A stretch of DNA of 64,000 nucleotides from a bacterium (GCA_905221435.1 CAJNDD010000003.1:1-64000); one strand, 5' to 3'. Counted from the first letter of the stretch, positions 39,368-47,568 are shown. Program-made: numbers and translations. Notes: generated from the letters alone by a model not told the origin.

Positions 39368-40675
39368 ATGAACGAAAAAGTATTCCGTGACCCAGTTCAC
39401 AACTATATACATGTTAATAATCAGGTCATCTATGACTTGATCAATACAAAAGAATTTCAACGTTTGCGTCGTATCAAACAGCTAGGGACTTCCAGCTATA
39501 CTTTCCATGGTGGGGAGCACAGTCGCTTTTCCCACTGTTTGGGGGTCTATGAGATTGCACGACGCATCACAGAGATTTTTGAAGAAAAATATCCTGAAGA
39601 ATGGGATCCTGCTGAGTCTCTCTTGACCATGACTGCTGCGCTCCTTCATGACCTCGGGCATGGTGCCTACTCTCATACTTTTGAACATCTTTTTGATACA
39701 GATCATGAGGCCATTACTCAGGAAATCATCCAAAGTCCTGAGACAGAGATTCACCAAGTCCTGTTACAAGTAGCACCAGACTTTCCAAAAAAAGTTGCCA
39801 GTGTCATCGACCATACCTACTCTAACAAGCAGGTCGTACAGCTCATTTCCAGTCAGATTGATGCGGACCGTATGGACTATCTCTTGCGCGACTCCTATTT
39901 TACAGGAGCATCTTATGGGGAATTTGACCTGACACGGATCCTCCGAGTGATTCGTCCTGTCGAAAATGGCATCGCCTTTCAGCGAAACGGCATGCACGCT
40001 ATCGAAGACTATGTCCTCAGTCGTTACCAGATGTATATGCAGGTTTATTTCCACCCAGCAACACGGGCCATGGAGGTTCTCCTACAAAATCTCCTCAAAC
40101 GCGCCAAGGAACTCTATCCTAAAGACAAGGACTTCTTTGCACGAACTTCTCCACATCTCCTTCCTTTCTTTGAAAAAAATGTGACCTTGTCTGACTATCT
40201 AGCTCTGGATGATGGCGTGATGAATACCTACTTCCAGCTCTGGATGACCAGTCCTGACAAGATTCTCGCAGATTTGTCGCAACGCTTTGTCAACCGCAAG
40301 GTCTTTAAATCCATTACTTTTTCTCAAGAAGATCAAGACCAACTCGCAACCATGAGACAACTGGTTGAAGAAATCGGTTTTGATCCCGACTACTATACAG
40401 CCATTCATAAGAACTTTGACCTCCCTTATGATATCTATCGTCCCGAATCTGAAAATCCACGGACTCAGATTGAAATTTTACAAAAAAATGGAGAACTGGC
40501 AGAACTCTCTAGCCTGTCTCCTATCGTTCAATCCCTTGCTGGCAGCCGCCATGGAGACAATCGTTTCTATTTTCCAAAAGAAATGTTGGACCAAAACAGT
40601 ATCTTCGCAAGCATTACCCAGCAATTTTTACACTTGATTGAGAACGATCATTTTACTCCAAATAAGAATGAATAG
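39368..40675 (+). CDS. HD-domain phosphohydrolase (YwfO/dGTPase-like)
   Basis: A 435-residue protein of the HD superfamily: FQRLRRIKQLGTSSYTFHGGEHSRFSHCLGVYEIA, then ALLHDLGHGAYSHTFEHL (the HD motif) and SSQIDADRMDYLLRDSY. These match the YwfO-type group related to dNTP triphosphohydrolases and SAMHD1. It probably hydrolyses nucleotides, substrate not readable. The start MNEKVFRDPVHNYIHV is the family's usual N-terminus, which supports the leaderless interpretation. Nine bases separate it from the next gene. Confidence 0.93.
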   Translation: MNEKVFRDPVHNYIHVNNQVIYDLINTKEFQRLRRIKQLGTSSYTFHGGEHSRFSHCLGVYEIARRITEIFEEKYPEEWDPAESLLTMTAALLHDLGHGAYSHTFEHLFDTDHEAITQEIIQSPETEIHQVLLQVAPDFPKKVASVIDHTYSNKQVVQLISSQIDADRMDYLLRDSYFTGASYGEFDLTRILRVIRPVENGIAFQRNGMHAIEDYVLSRYQMYMQVYFHPATRAMEVLLQNLLKRAKELYPKDKDFFARTSPHLLPFFEKNVTLSDYLALDDGVMNTYFQLWMTSPDKILADLSQRFVNRKVFKSITFSQEDQDQLATMRQLVEEIGFDPDYYTAIHKNFDLPYDIYRPESENPRTQIEILQKNGELAELSSLSPIVQSLAGSRHGDNRFYFPKEMLDQNSIFASITQQFLHLIENDHFTPNKNE

Positions 40676-40684
40676 AGGAAATTT

Positions 40685-41491
40685 ATGAGTATTAAACTAA
40701 TCGCCGTCGATATCGATGGTACCCTAGTCAACAGTAAAAAGGAAATCACTCCTGAAGTCTTTTCTGCCATCCAAGATGCCAAAGAAGCTGGTGTCAAAGT
40801 CGTGATTGCAACGGGTCGTCCTATCGCTGGCGTTGCCAAACTTCTGGACGACTTGCAGTTGAGAGACGAGGGTGACTATGTGGTAACCTTCAACGGTGCC
40901 CTTGTCCAAGAGACTGCTACTGGCCATGAAATTATCAGCGAATCCTTGACCTATGAGGATTATCTCGATATGGAATTTCTCAGTCGCAAGCTCGGTGTTC
41001 ACATGCACGCTATTACCAAGGACGGTATCTATACGGCCAATCGCAATATCGGAAAATACACAGTGCACGAATCAACCCTCGTCAGCATGCCCATCTTCTA
41101 CCGCACTCCTGAAGAAATGGCTGACAAGGAAATCGTCAAGTGTATGTTTATCGATGAACCGGAAATTCTCGACGCTACGATTGAAAAGATACCAGCAGAA
41201 TTTTACGAACGCTACTCCATCAACAAATCTGCTCCTTTCTACCTCGAACTCCTTAAAAAGAATGTGGACAAGGGTTCAGCCATCACTCACTTAGCTGAAA
41301 AACTCGGATTGACCAAAGATAAAACTATGGCTATCGGGGACGAAGAAAATGACCGTGCCATGCTCGAAGTCGTTGGAAACCCCGTTGTTATGGAAAATGG
41401 AAATCCAGAACTCAAAAAAATCGCCAAATACATCACCAAAACAAATGACGAATCTGGCGTTGCCCATGCTATTCGTACGTGGGTATTGTAA
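40685..41491 (+). CDS. Cof-type HAD-IIB phosphatase (YidA-like)
   Basis: A 268-residue HAD hydrolase: motif I DIDGTLVNSKKEI, motif II ATGRPIAGVAKL, motif III lysine region and motif IV AIGDEENDRAML, followed by GVAHAIRTWVL. Members dephosphorylate sugar phosphates. It has a ribosome site AGAGG within the 9-nt gap after the HD gene and is the last gene of this plus-strand unit. Confidence 0.93.
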   Translation: MSIKLIAVDIDGTLVNSKKEITPEVFSAIQDAKEAGVKVVIATGRPIAGVAKLLDDLQLRDEGDYVVTFNGALVQETATGHEIISESLTYEDYLDMEFLSRKLGVHMHAITKDGIYTANRNIGKYTVHESTLVSMPIFYRTPEEMADKEIVKCMFIDEPEILDATIEKIPAEFYERYSINKSAPFYLELLKKNVDKGSAITHLAEKLGLTKDKTMAIGDEENDRAMLEVVGNPVVMENGNPELKKIAKYITKTNDESGVAHAIRTWVL

Positions 41492-41516
41492 AATACTTAA
41501 GGATAGAAAATAAACG

Positions 41517-41568
41517 ACACCCCAAAAGGTAGAGATGACACTCTAACTTCCGGGGTGTTTTTTTTTTT
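41517..41568 (+). terminator. Terminator after the Cof-type phosphatase
   Basis: Stem ACACCCC / GGGGTGT enclosing a smaller TAGAG/CTCTA hairpin, then twelve T residues. It marks the end of the core region and the edge of the accessory array. Confidence 0.88.
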
Positions 41569-41595
41569 GATTTTTCGCCAAATCTTCCAATCAAA

Positions 41596-42072
41596 TCATC
41601 TAAGTAAGCCCATCTTATCTAGTGCTTTTAGGGCAGACTCTCTTGATGGATATGGATTTCTATTGATGAAACGTTTTACAGTTTCGACATGATGATAAAG
41701 GTTCATGCTTATTTCTTTTAAATTTCCAATAAAGACATCGGGCAGTTCTGGTTCAATGTTCTCTAAGGGAGAAGGAAGCTCTTTCTTATTTTCAAACTCA
41801 AACGCTTCTTTAGCAGTCACACCTATTGCATAACTAATGTTGTCCCACAAGAGACCATTCGCTTCATTTTCATCTAACTGCATGTAGATAAATATTCCAC
41901 TGAAGTCTGTCCCATCATCTAAAAGGCGATAAATTTCCTCTCCCCTTTTATCTCTATTCTCCAAAAAACTCCAACATGCATCCAAGGCGGTTCGAATATG
42001 TGAAGTATATTCTGTTTCCATACGATTCGCAATTGCCTCAGCAAAAATCAACATAAAATAACTCGTAAGCAT
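41596..42072 (-). CDS. Imm6-like immunity protein
   Basis: A 158-residue mostly helical protein. The run ALDACWSFLENRDKRGEEIYRLLDD, followed by WDNISYAIGVTAKEAF and a LPSPLENIEPELP stretch, resembles Imm6-family immunity proteins of polymorphic toxin systems. It shares the same layout with the neighbouring gene at 42105, suggesting divergent paralogues. It is the last gene of the minus-strand array and directly faces the Cof-type phosphatase terminator. The family name is recalled from motif layout and is not certain. Confidence 0.6.
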   Translation of the reverse strand: MLTSYFMLIFAEAIANRMETEYTSHIRTALDACWSFLENRDKRGEEIYRLLDDGTDFSGIFIYMQLDENEANGLLWDNISYAIGVTAKEAFEFENKKELPSPLENIEPELPDVFIGNLKEISMNLYHHVETVKRFINRNPYPSRESALKALDKMGLLR

Positions 42073-42104
42073 ATCCTCTCCTGATCTATACTTGAACGAA
42101 TGGC

Positions 42105-42599
42105 CTATTCGTTCTCATCAGATAAAAATAGTGGCCCAAAGTAGTTTTTAACGAGCTCATCCTTTAAATATCCTTCTATTTCTGGCCCAGTTATTTGTGA
42201 AATAAGTTCCCTATTTTCAGCTAGGATTTGTTTGTAACTTAAGGAAAGAACCTCAAGTATGTTCTCGTCGACACTTTCAATCGTTTGTGGTAGGTAGATT
42301 TCTTCCGAAGCAACATATGAATAGTGACAAACTAGGACATAGAAATTAGCGATACAGTTCCATACTAGTGGATTGGTTTTCTTATCCAGCTCCTGAAATG
42401 TCAAGATATCCAGCTCGTCCATATTTTCCAGTCGAGAATATAAAAGATCTGGGCAAAAACCACTCTCTTTATCAAGCTCCTGTTTTGAAAGTTTTAAGGA
42501 ATCAAGGACAAACTCCTGATACTCTTTCTCACTGATACAATCTACAAGGCCGTATATCAACTCCTGTAGGAAGCGCAATAAAATTCTATTATCATTCAT
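42105..42599 (-). CDS. Putative immunity protein (Imm6-like layout)
   Basis: A 164-residue acidic helical protein. The segment NPLVWNCIANFYVLVCHYSY, followed by EEIYLPQTIESVDENIL, corresponds in order to WDNISYAIG... and LPSPLENIEPEL in the gene downstream. That suggests a shared fold. There is no signal peptide, so it acts in the cytosol. Function is inferred from position in an immunity array. Confidence 0.5.
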   Translation of the reverse strand: MNDNRILLRFLQELIYGLVDCISEKEYQEFVLDSLKLSKQELDKESGFCPDLLYSRLENMDELDILTFQELDKKTNPLVWNCIANFYVLVCHYSYVASEEIYLPQTIESVDENILEVLSLSYKQILAENRELISQITGPEIEGYLKDELVKNYFGPLFLSDENE

Positions 42600-42654
42600 T
42601 GATTTTCCTCTTATTACTAAAAACTAAGTTGGTATCCACTGAAAAACGTGGCAC

Positions 42655-42981
42655 TCACTCTTCCTCTTCAAACATCAGAGCATCCAGTTCTTCTCTCTCT
42701 GCCGCAATCTCTTCAAAAGTAGAAATAAGATTATTTACTATTTCTAAGGTGATAATACCAGTCGAATCCCTCATCGTAACCTTGGTCCCAATAGCACTCA
42801 ACTCACGGATGAGTTCTCTAACCTTTTTCAATTCATCCAAATCTAACATGTCTACTTCTATCACCGTGTCATGATCTTTGATTCTGGATTGGATTAAAGA
42901 AAAAGGCAAGGATGAATGGTTTCTTAACAACTTATAGGTCCCTGACTTGTCACCTATAGAATCAATAAAAATATCTAGCAT
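42655..42981 (-). CDS. Hypothetical protein in immunity array (108 aa)
   Basis: 108 residues starting at MLDIFIDSIGDKSGTYKLL, using GGGAGCGGAAACG as its ribosome site. That same sequence forms the terminator stem after the paralogous DUF6572 gene at 47573, which indicates that this gene was joined to its neighbour by recombination. The protein is acidic with alternating strands and helices (IEVDMLDLDELKKVRELIREL) and an acidic tail EEIAAEREELDALMFEEEE. I do not recognise a family. An immunity role is inferred from context only. Confidence 0.5.
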   Translation of the reverse strand: MLDIFIDSIGDKSGTYKLLRNHSSLPFSLIQSRIKDHDTVIEVDMLDLDELKKVRELIRELSAIGTKVTMRDSTGIITLEIVNNLISTFEEIAAEREELDALMFEEEE

Positions 42982-43195
42982 CGTTTCCGCTCCCTTTATC
43001 ACTCCGGCAATTCTACCTTCAAGCTCATATCAGTGGGTTGTAACACTTTCTGAACCGCCGCAAGAAAGGCCAATCCATTATCAGATGGAGAATATTGGAA
43101 AGTAATATAGATGACTTTTTTGTCAAACTTATCACCATATCGCTCCACATACTGCTTGCTTTCGAGGAAGTAGATATAGTTATTTAGTTTTTCTT
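42982..43195 (-). repeat. Dispersed direct repeat, copy 1 (DUF6572 3' end plus flank)
   Basis: About 214 bp highly similar to 47556-47769. It covers the end of the DUF6572 coding region, the stop codon and AAAGGGAGCGGAAACG beyond it. Confidence 0.85.
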
Positions 43196-43886
43196 GAAGT
43201 TTCAAGAGATGCTCTTCTTCTAATGACTCTATCCATTTGTTTTCATCAATCAACAACAACTCTAGATGGTCATCTGAAACACCCATCGCATCGATACTTG
43301 TAACGTCTAGTACAATTTCCTCAACTGTTTTAATGGTTTCTACTACCTTAGGGGGATTGTAGTATTTTTCCTTAAATTCCTTAAGAATCTTCTCTACCTT
43401 TTCTTCGTCACACTGCCTGTATAATGGACTACGGTCTAATACATTACAGAGTCTTTCATAGGTATAAGTACGTTTCTGCTCATCTGATAATTTTGAAATG
43501 CTTTCTATAATATTTCTTACTAACTCATCTGTTTCAATAACAAAGGGAAGATTAGAATATTCAGTTAAAAACCAGTTTTGAATAGAAATATAATCAGTCA
43601 CCTTATCTAATTTGACTAGGTCAACCGATAAGCTAAATCCTTTCAAGATGTCAAAAGTTCTTCTTGCTATATCCTCATCACCTTCCACATACAAAGGATA
43701 TAAGCAATATTCCATTAATACTAAAATGTCTGTGCTGTCAAGTTCATAAGAATCTCGTTGCCGAAAACGATACTTAGCTTCTGTTCCTAGAAATGCTTCT
43801 GCTTCTTTTCCTTCCTTCATCACCTCTAGATAATGTTTGACAAAATATCTATAATTCTCTTTATTTTTCAATTTATATGTCTGCAT
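42999..43886 (-). CDS. DUF6572 protein with long N-terminal helical domain
   Basis: 295 residues in two parts. The N-terminal 190 residues are charged and helical (RYFVKHYLEVMKEGKEAEAF, YCLYPLYVEGDEDIARRTF) and match nothing I know. The C-terminal 100 residues (SIDAMGVSDDHLELLLIDENKW ... QYVERYGDKFDKKVIYITFQ ... LKVELPE) are a DUF6572 domain nearly identical to the one at 47573. DUF6572 proteins recur near toxin-immunity genes in Firmicutes. The same tail on different N-terminal parts suggests a modular exchange system. Role inferred from context. Confidence 0.65.
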   Translation of the reverse strand: MQTYKLKNKENYRYFVKHYLEVMKEGKEAEAFLGTEAKYRFRQRDSYELDSTDILVLMEYCLYPLYVEGDEDIARRTFDILKGFSLSVDLVKLDKVTDYISIQNWFLTEYSNLPFVIETDELVRNIIESISKLSDEQKRTYTYERLCNVLDRSPLYRQCDEEKVEKILKEFKEKYYNPPKVVETIKTVEEIVLDVTSIDAMGVSDDHLELLLIDENKWIESLEEEHLLKLQEKLNNYIYFLESKQYVERYGDKFDKKVIYITFQYSPSDNGLAFLAAVQKVLQPTDMSLKVELPE

Positions 43887-43890
43887 TTAT

Positions 43891-44351
43891 TTACTCCATT
43901 GATTTATTCTGAAAATTCCTTAATACTTGCCCATAAATCTCACTGTTTTTACCTATTTCTGTACAGGCTCCTTCGTCATTGTCAGGAAGTAAAATTCTGC
44001 CCCTTCAATATGGTAGTCATTTTTGGCAATACCGATAGTTGGTTTACCTAAGAAAAAGGAAGCATGGGTTGCGATTCCCATATGGCGCGGATGCAGATAA
44101 CCATTCCCATCAAACATACATAAGTCAGGTTTAATTTTCAACAGTTTAACTGCTGCTAAAATCAGAGGCAATTCCATAAAGGCAAGAAAACCTGAAAGAT
44201 AGGGAACTCTACTTTCATCATGAAAACTGACCTCTTCAACAACTTGGAGATTTTCCTGGTCAATAACCACAAGGCAAGCAAGACCGTATTCTTTGTCATT
44301 CTCTTCAATAGGTATTAATCCACCCCTGCGACATAACAAATCTCCTAGTCC
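43891..44351 (-). pseudogene. nfi: Degraded endonuclease V gene (frameshifted, truncated at both ends)
   Basis: The minus strand encodes an unmistakable EndoV core: YLSGFLAFMELPLILAAVKLL, PDLCMFDGNGYLHPRHMGIA and FFLGKPTIGIAKNDY. About 40 N-terminal residues with the first catalytic Asp are missing; the frame is closed by a TGA with no proper start. After FYFL the reading frame breaks near 43975; the next frame continues with DNDEGACTEIGKNSEIYG and QVLRN, typical EndoV sequence, before a stop at 43891. EndoV normally cleaves DNA or RNA at inosine. The remnant is non-functional, and its presence suggests this site once held a chromosomal repair gene. Confidence 0.85.
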
Positions 44352-44397
44352 TCAAAATGATTAGATAGATCTATCTGATTTTTGAATTGATTCTGTG

Positions 44398-44877
44398 CTA
44401 CTTCAAATTCATGTCTAAAGTCGATAAATCAACACCCCACTTTTTTGCTCTCTTGAAATCATCTTCGGTAGGCTCTGTTTTTTCTTCAATAATTTTACCA
44501 GTCTCATCATATTTTTTATAGAGAATTTCTCCTCCTGCAATACAATAAGAAACCGACTCAATATCACCATTTTCAAAATATTCTTTTTGAATTCCTTCGG
44601 CCGCACCTCTGTCTTGATTATTAATACTTTTAATTTTTCCATTAGAATAAAAGTAGACAGCTAGACCATGCCTATATCCATTATCTATATACCCATAAAA
44701 CTCTAATTGACCATCTGGATATAAATCATAGGCTAAACCAGTATAAGGAACCTCTTCTCCTGATTCATTTTCAAAGACAATTTGTTCATAGTATTCTCCG
44801 CCCCAGTCTAGTTCATCTTCAAAACAAACACCATCACGGAGAACTTCTTCTTTTGTTAAAAATTTATCCTCTGTCAT
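44398..44877 (-). CDS. YwqK-family antitoxin-like protein (MORN-type repeats)
   Basis: A 159-residue protein with YwqK/MORN_2 repeats: YDLYPDGQLEFYGYIDNGYRHG, AVYFYSNGKIKSINN and KEYFENGDIESVSY. Proteins of this type are annotated as antitoxins of toxin-immunity pairs (YwqJ/YwqK in Bacillus subtilis). The start codon overlaps the stop of a short upstream toxin-tail fragment (ATGA at 44874-44877), the arrangement expected for a toxin followed by its immunity gene. No intact toxin remains. Confidence 0.72.
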   Translation of the reverse strand: MTEDKFLTKEEVLRDGVCFEDELDWGGEYYEQIVFENESGEEVPYTGLAYDLYPDGQLEFYGYIDNGYRHGLAVYFYSNGKIKSINNQDRGAAEGIQKEYFENGDIESVSYCIAGGEILYKKYDETGKIIEEKTEPTEDDFKRAKKWGVDLSTLDMNLK

Positions 44878-45017
44878 TTTTCAACCTCTGAAATCATATT
44901 GAAACCATCCAGCATATCTGGGAGGCCTTTAATCTTACAAGGCAATTTCTCTGCCTTTATACTTTCAAACATTTCACTGATATTTTTTCTTTCTCTAATG
45001 CCATTTAAAACTCCTCA
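44874..45017 (-). pseudogene. Orphan toxin C-terminal tail, coupled to the YwqK-like gene
   Basis: Open frame without a start: GIRERKNISEMFESIKAEK, then LPCKIKGLPDMLDGFNM and ISEVEK, stop. It ends on the TGA of ATGA that begins the YwqK-like gene. The NISEMFE motif recurs in the fragment at 46000-46145. It looks like the last 45 residues of a displaced toxin. Toxin identity not recognised. Confidence 0.5.
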
Positions 45018-45123
45018 ATTACTCCAGCATTCAGCTTGCGATTTTTTCAAAAAACTATTCTACTTTAGCTGACAAATTCTCTTACTCTAGATCATAAAGG
45101 CTTAGACGAGATACAAATGACAC

Positions 45124-45459
45124 TCAATGAACAATTTCTTCGATTGTTGTTTCTCTATCTCTCACCAAATCATAAAATCCTACATGAACGCCTTCCTCAT
45201 ATAACCAACATAAGTCGGTACCATATGGGGCTTCAAAAATCTCTAGCATAACAGGAGCAATTTTTACAATGCTATTTGCTCCTAAAATTGTGAAATTTTT
45301 TGAATTAGCTAGGTAAGCTTCATCATCTTCGATTGATAACAGTGTCCAGCCATTTAATTGTGGAATAGCAGATTCCTCGCGATAGGAATAGCGAATAGCT
45401 TTTCCATCAAGAATATTGTTTGAAACGACAAAACCACCAAAATCATTGTTATTTAACAT
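45124..45459 (-). CDS. Imm33 (DUF2185)-like immunity protein
   Basis: A 111-residue protein with the DUF2185/Imm33 layout: VVSNNILDGKAIRYSYRE, then LNGWTLLSIEDDEAYLANS, ILGANSIVKIAP and LEIFEAPYGTDLCW. Family members are cytosolic immunity proteins of polymorphic toxins. It overlaps the ankyrin gene by 11 nt, so the two are translated together; they could protect against one toxin or be separate inherited antidotes. Confidence 0.7.
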   Translation of the reverse strand: MLNNNDFGGFVVSNNILDGKAIRYSYREESAIPQLNGWTLLSIEDDEAYLANSKNFTILGANSIVKIAPVMLEIFEAPYGTDLCWLYEEGVHVGFYDLVRDRETTIEEIVH

Positions 45460-45991
45460 GATAATCCTCCATTAATGTAAGTAAGTCCGCTCTCCAAGGA
45501 AAAATTTTTGTCAACTCTAAACAAGAAGGTACACCAGAGCGTTCATCTACATATGCTCCAGCGTTTAAAAGAACTTTGTATAAAGGAAGTAACTCCTCAG
45601 ATGAAGCTTTTAATGTCGCAATTGCATATGATAGAGGCGTTCCACCGTGCGAATCCTTCAAATTCACATCTGCTCCATTCTTTATAAGCAATTCTGCTTC
45701 CTGTAAGAGGTATTGGGGATCAGCAGACCAATTTGCTTTTGCAGATCCTAATAGTAAATGAAGGGCAGTGCTCTTAGTTTTTGATTGATGGTTCACATCA
45801 ATTCCTTGATGAATCAGATGTTCTGCGATTTGCATTCTATTGCCACAATTACTAGATTCCGTAAATAGTAACTCTAGCATGGAAAGATTATCATTTGTAA
45901 ATTCTTGATGTACTTCTCCATTATAGTATTTCTGAAACGATTTTAAATCTGCATTTCTAATAGACGACTCTAAATCATAAACTCTCATCAT
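45449..45991 (-). CDS. Ankyrin-repeat immunity-like protein
   Basis: 180 residues with two to three ankyrin repeats: AEHLIHQGIDVNHQSKTKSTALHLLL, AELLIKNGADVNLKDSHGGTPLSYAI and YKVLLNAGAYVDERSGVPSCLEL. Ankyrin proteins are a known immunity class in polymorphic toxin loci. The ribosome site AAAGGAAA overlaps the end of an upstream toxin-tail remnant whose stop is at 46000. Followed by an Imm33-like gene with an 11-nt overlap. Confidence 0.75.
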   Translation of the reverse strand: MMRVYDLESSIRNADLKSFQKYYNGEVHQEFTNDNLSMLELLFTESSNCGNRMQIAEHLIHQGIDVNHQSKTKSTALHLLLGSAKANWSADPQYLLQEAELLIKNGADVNLKDSHGGTPLSYAIATLKASSEELLPLYKVLLNAGAYVDERSGVPSCLELTKIFPWRADLLTLMEDYHVK

Positions 45992-45999
45992 TTTCCTTT

Positions 46000-46145
46000 C
46001 TATTCGTGACTGTGGCTCCTGTTAGGAGAAGGTTTTTCAATTCTAAAATTATCCGGATTAAATTGGAAATTCTTCAATTCTTGTAAAGTAATTTCACGAT
46101 TTTTATATTTTTCAAACATTTCACTAATATTTTTTGAATTCTGTG
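46000..46145 (-). pseudogene. Orphan toxin C-terminal tail upstream of the ankyrin gene
   Basis: Open frame without a start: QNSKNISEMFEKYKNREI, then TLQELKNFQFNPDNFRIEK and PSPNRSHSHE, stop, 9 nt before the ankyrin gene. It shares KNISEMFE with the fragment at 44874. It is probably the end of a toxin domain left behind when the immunity gene was captured. Confidence 0.5.
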
Positions 46146-46172
46146 TTATTCATTTAAAGTCAGAATACTTTC

Positions 46173-46628
46173 TTAATTTATAGAACCATTGTCTAGACTT
46201 AAAGCTACTCTTGTTTCCATTAAGATTTTCCCCAGCATATTTTTACCAGATCCATCTCCCCCGTCAGCCCAATAATGATCATTTTTTGTATGCTCAAATA
46301 ATTCTGCATCAGATGTCGCAATTAGTTTCTCTAGAATCTCTGGATTTTGACGAAATTTCTCACGAACAGCATAACGCATAATATCATCCTTGACATCTTC
46401 CCAGTCCTTTCGTAACAGATTCTGGCGATTGCGTCCCTCCAAAGCAGCATCCATAGGTGACTCCAGCAAGCGAATTTTTTCCTGAATTTCTGGAACCAAG
46501 AATTTCTGAGCCTGGAAATAATGTTCCGATGTAGGCCAGATTTTATTTCCATCCGAAAAAGGATAAGGAGCAAAATTGGACATATAACCGTATGCATCGT
46601 TTACCTTATAGAATTTAATTTCTTTCAT
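46173..46628 (-). CDS. NADAR-domain protein (YbiA-like)
   Basis: A 151-residue NADAR protein: YMSNFAPYPF, WPTSEHYFQAQKF, YAVREKFRQNPEILEKLIAT and HYWADGGDGSGKNMLGKIL. NADAR domains bind ADP-ribose-related ligands, and recent work shows some remove ADP-ribose from guanine bases as antidotes to DarT-like toxins. Sitting in an immunity array, this gene may neutralise an ADP-ribosyltransferase toxin. It overlaps the end of the HEAT-like gene by 14 nt. Family call firm, role inferred. Confidence 0.85.
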   Translation of the reverse strand: MKEIKFYKVNDAYGYMSNFAPYPFSDGNKIWPTSEHYFQAQKFLVPEIQEKIRLLESPMDAALEGRNRQNLLRKDWEDVKDDIMRYAVREKFRQNPEILEKLIATSDAELFEHTKNDHYWADGGDGSGKNMLGKILMETRVALSLDNGSIN

Positions 46629-47259
46629 CCTCTTCCTCCAATCCGAAATCAGCTAGTGATTTATCCTTCTCCTCCAGAAGTTTCTCCACATAATCAGGTT
46701 CAATCTCCAAAAATAGTTTCAAAGTATCATGAATTCGCCAATAATTTTCTTCTGGCTTATCCATAATGGACGATAAAAAGTGTTTGATGTGGGGGATATA
46801 TTCTGTAAATTTTTCTTCTCTGATTAAATGATATAACTTTGAAATATCATAATGACCCTGTTCTGCTTGATTGATAATTTGACAAATATAAGGAAATATA
46901 GCTTTTCTAGATTCTTCCCCATTCCCTAAATCGTATTGACTTGCCCAATAACTTGATAAATCGTCTAATAAAATTCGATTTGTATCATCATAAGCATACA
47001 ATCTATGTAAAATATAACCTTCTAACTTTCCTTCAACAAACATCTGAGTCAACACCTCAAAACCTTCTTTCAGCCCCCAAATAGTTAAAAGCCTCGAAGC
47101 TTTATAGCGCAAAAATTCATCATCGCTAGATAATAAAGAGATGAGTTTGTTAATCGTTTCTTCTGGAATATCTTCCAAGTCTACTTCTTCGAGTAGATCC
47201 GTATAATCCACATCGTTTGGAACTGTGTAAAATAGATTATCAAGTTCTTCTCTAGTCAT
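46615..47259 (-). CDS. Helical-repeat (HEAT-like) immunity-type protein
   Basis: 214 residues, acidic and helical. It has a HEAT-like segment, INKLISLLSSDDEFLRYKAS and RLLTIWGLKEGFEVLTQM, followed by further helices ending FGLEEEDERN. HEAT-like proteins are common in polymorphic-toxin immunity sets. It overlaps the NADAR gene by 14 nt and follows a toxin-tail remnant. Function inferred from context only. Confidence 0.55.
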   Translation of the reverse strand: MTREELDNLFYTVPNDVDYTDLLEEVDLEDIPEETINKLISLLSSDDEFLRYKASRLLTIWGLKEGFEVLTQMFVEGKLEGYILHRLYAYDDTNRILLDDLSSYWASQYDLGNGEESRKAIFPYICQIINQAEQGHYDISKLYHLIREEKFTEYIPHIKHFLSSIMDKPEENYWRIHDTLKLFLEIEPDYVEKLLEEKDKSLADFGLEEEDERN

Positions 47260-47283
47260 TTTTTCTCCTTATTCAAAAGTAAA

Positions 47284-47515
47284 CTATTCGGGTGGAAGAC
47301 TTCCCTTAACCTTAATTAAAACCTCGTTATCGCGTTCAACATAAAAAAGATCCCGTTTAGTGTTCGTTAGACGTTCAGAATTCTGTTTAGAAGGATTATT
47401 ATTGTATCTCACTTGTGCTTGGTCAACTCGTTTTTGCAAATGATCAACTATTTCCTGATGCGTTATCACTTCTATATCCTTAAGTTTTTCTGTTTCAATA
47501 TCATATTAAATTTAC
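47284..47515 (-). pseudogene. Orphan C-terminal fragment, probable toxin tail
   Basis: An open frame starting after a TAA near 47515: DIETEKLKDIEVITHQEIVD, then HLQKRVDQAQVRY and KRDLFYVERDNEVLIKVKG, ending SLPPE 24 nt before the HEAT-like gene. The only ATG-free start within the frame lacks a ribosome site. Basic, helix-plus-strand composition fits a nuclease-like toxin end, but no family is recognised. It could also be a small intact gene of 61 residues. Confidence 0.45.
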
Positions 47516-47544
47516 TTTGGTCCAATCCTTCTCCCATTATACCA

Positions 47545-47568
47545 CAAAAAGAGAGCGTTTCCGCTCCC
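47545..47568 (-). terminator. Terminator of the second DUF6572 gene
   Basis: Minus strand GAGCG-GAAA-CGCTC followed by TCTTTTTG, just past the stop codon. Confidence 0.75.

Noticed and set aside
43953..44339. 128-residue open frame as a functional endonuclease V
   Set aside because: It lacks the N-terminal catalytic region and its last residues are in the wrong frame; the true EndoV sequence continues in another frame.
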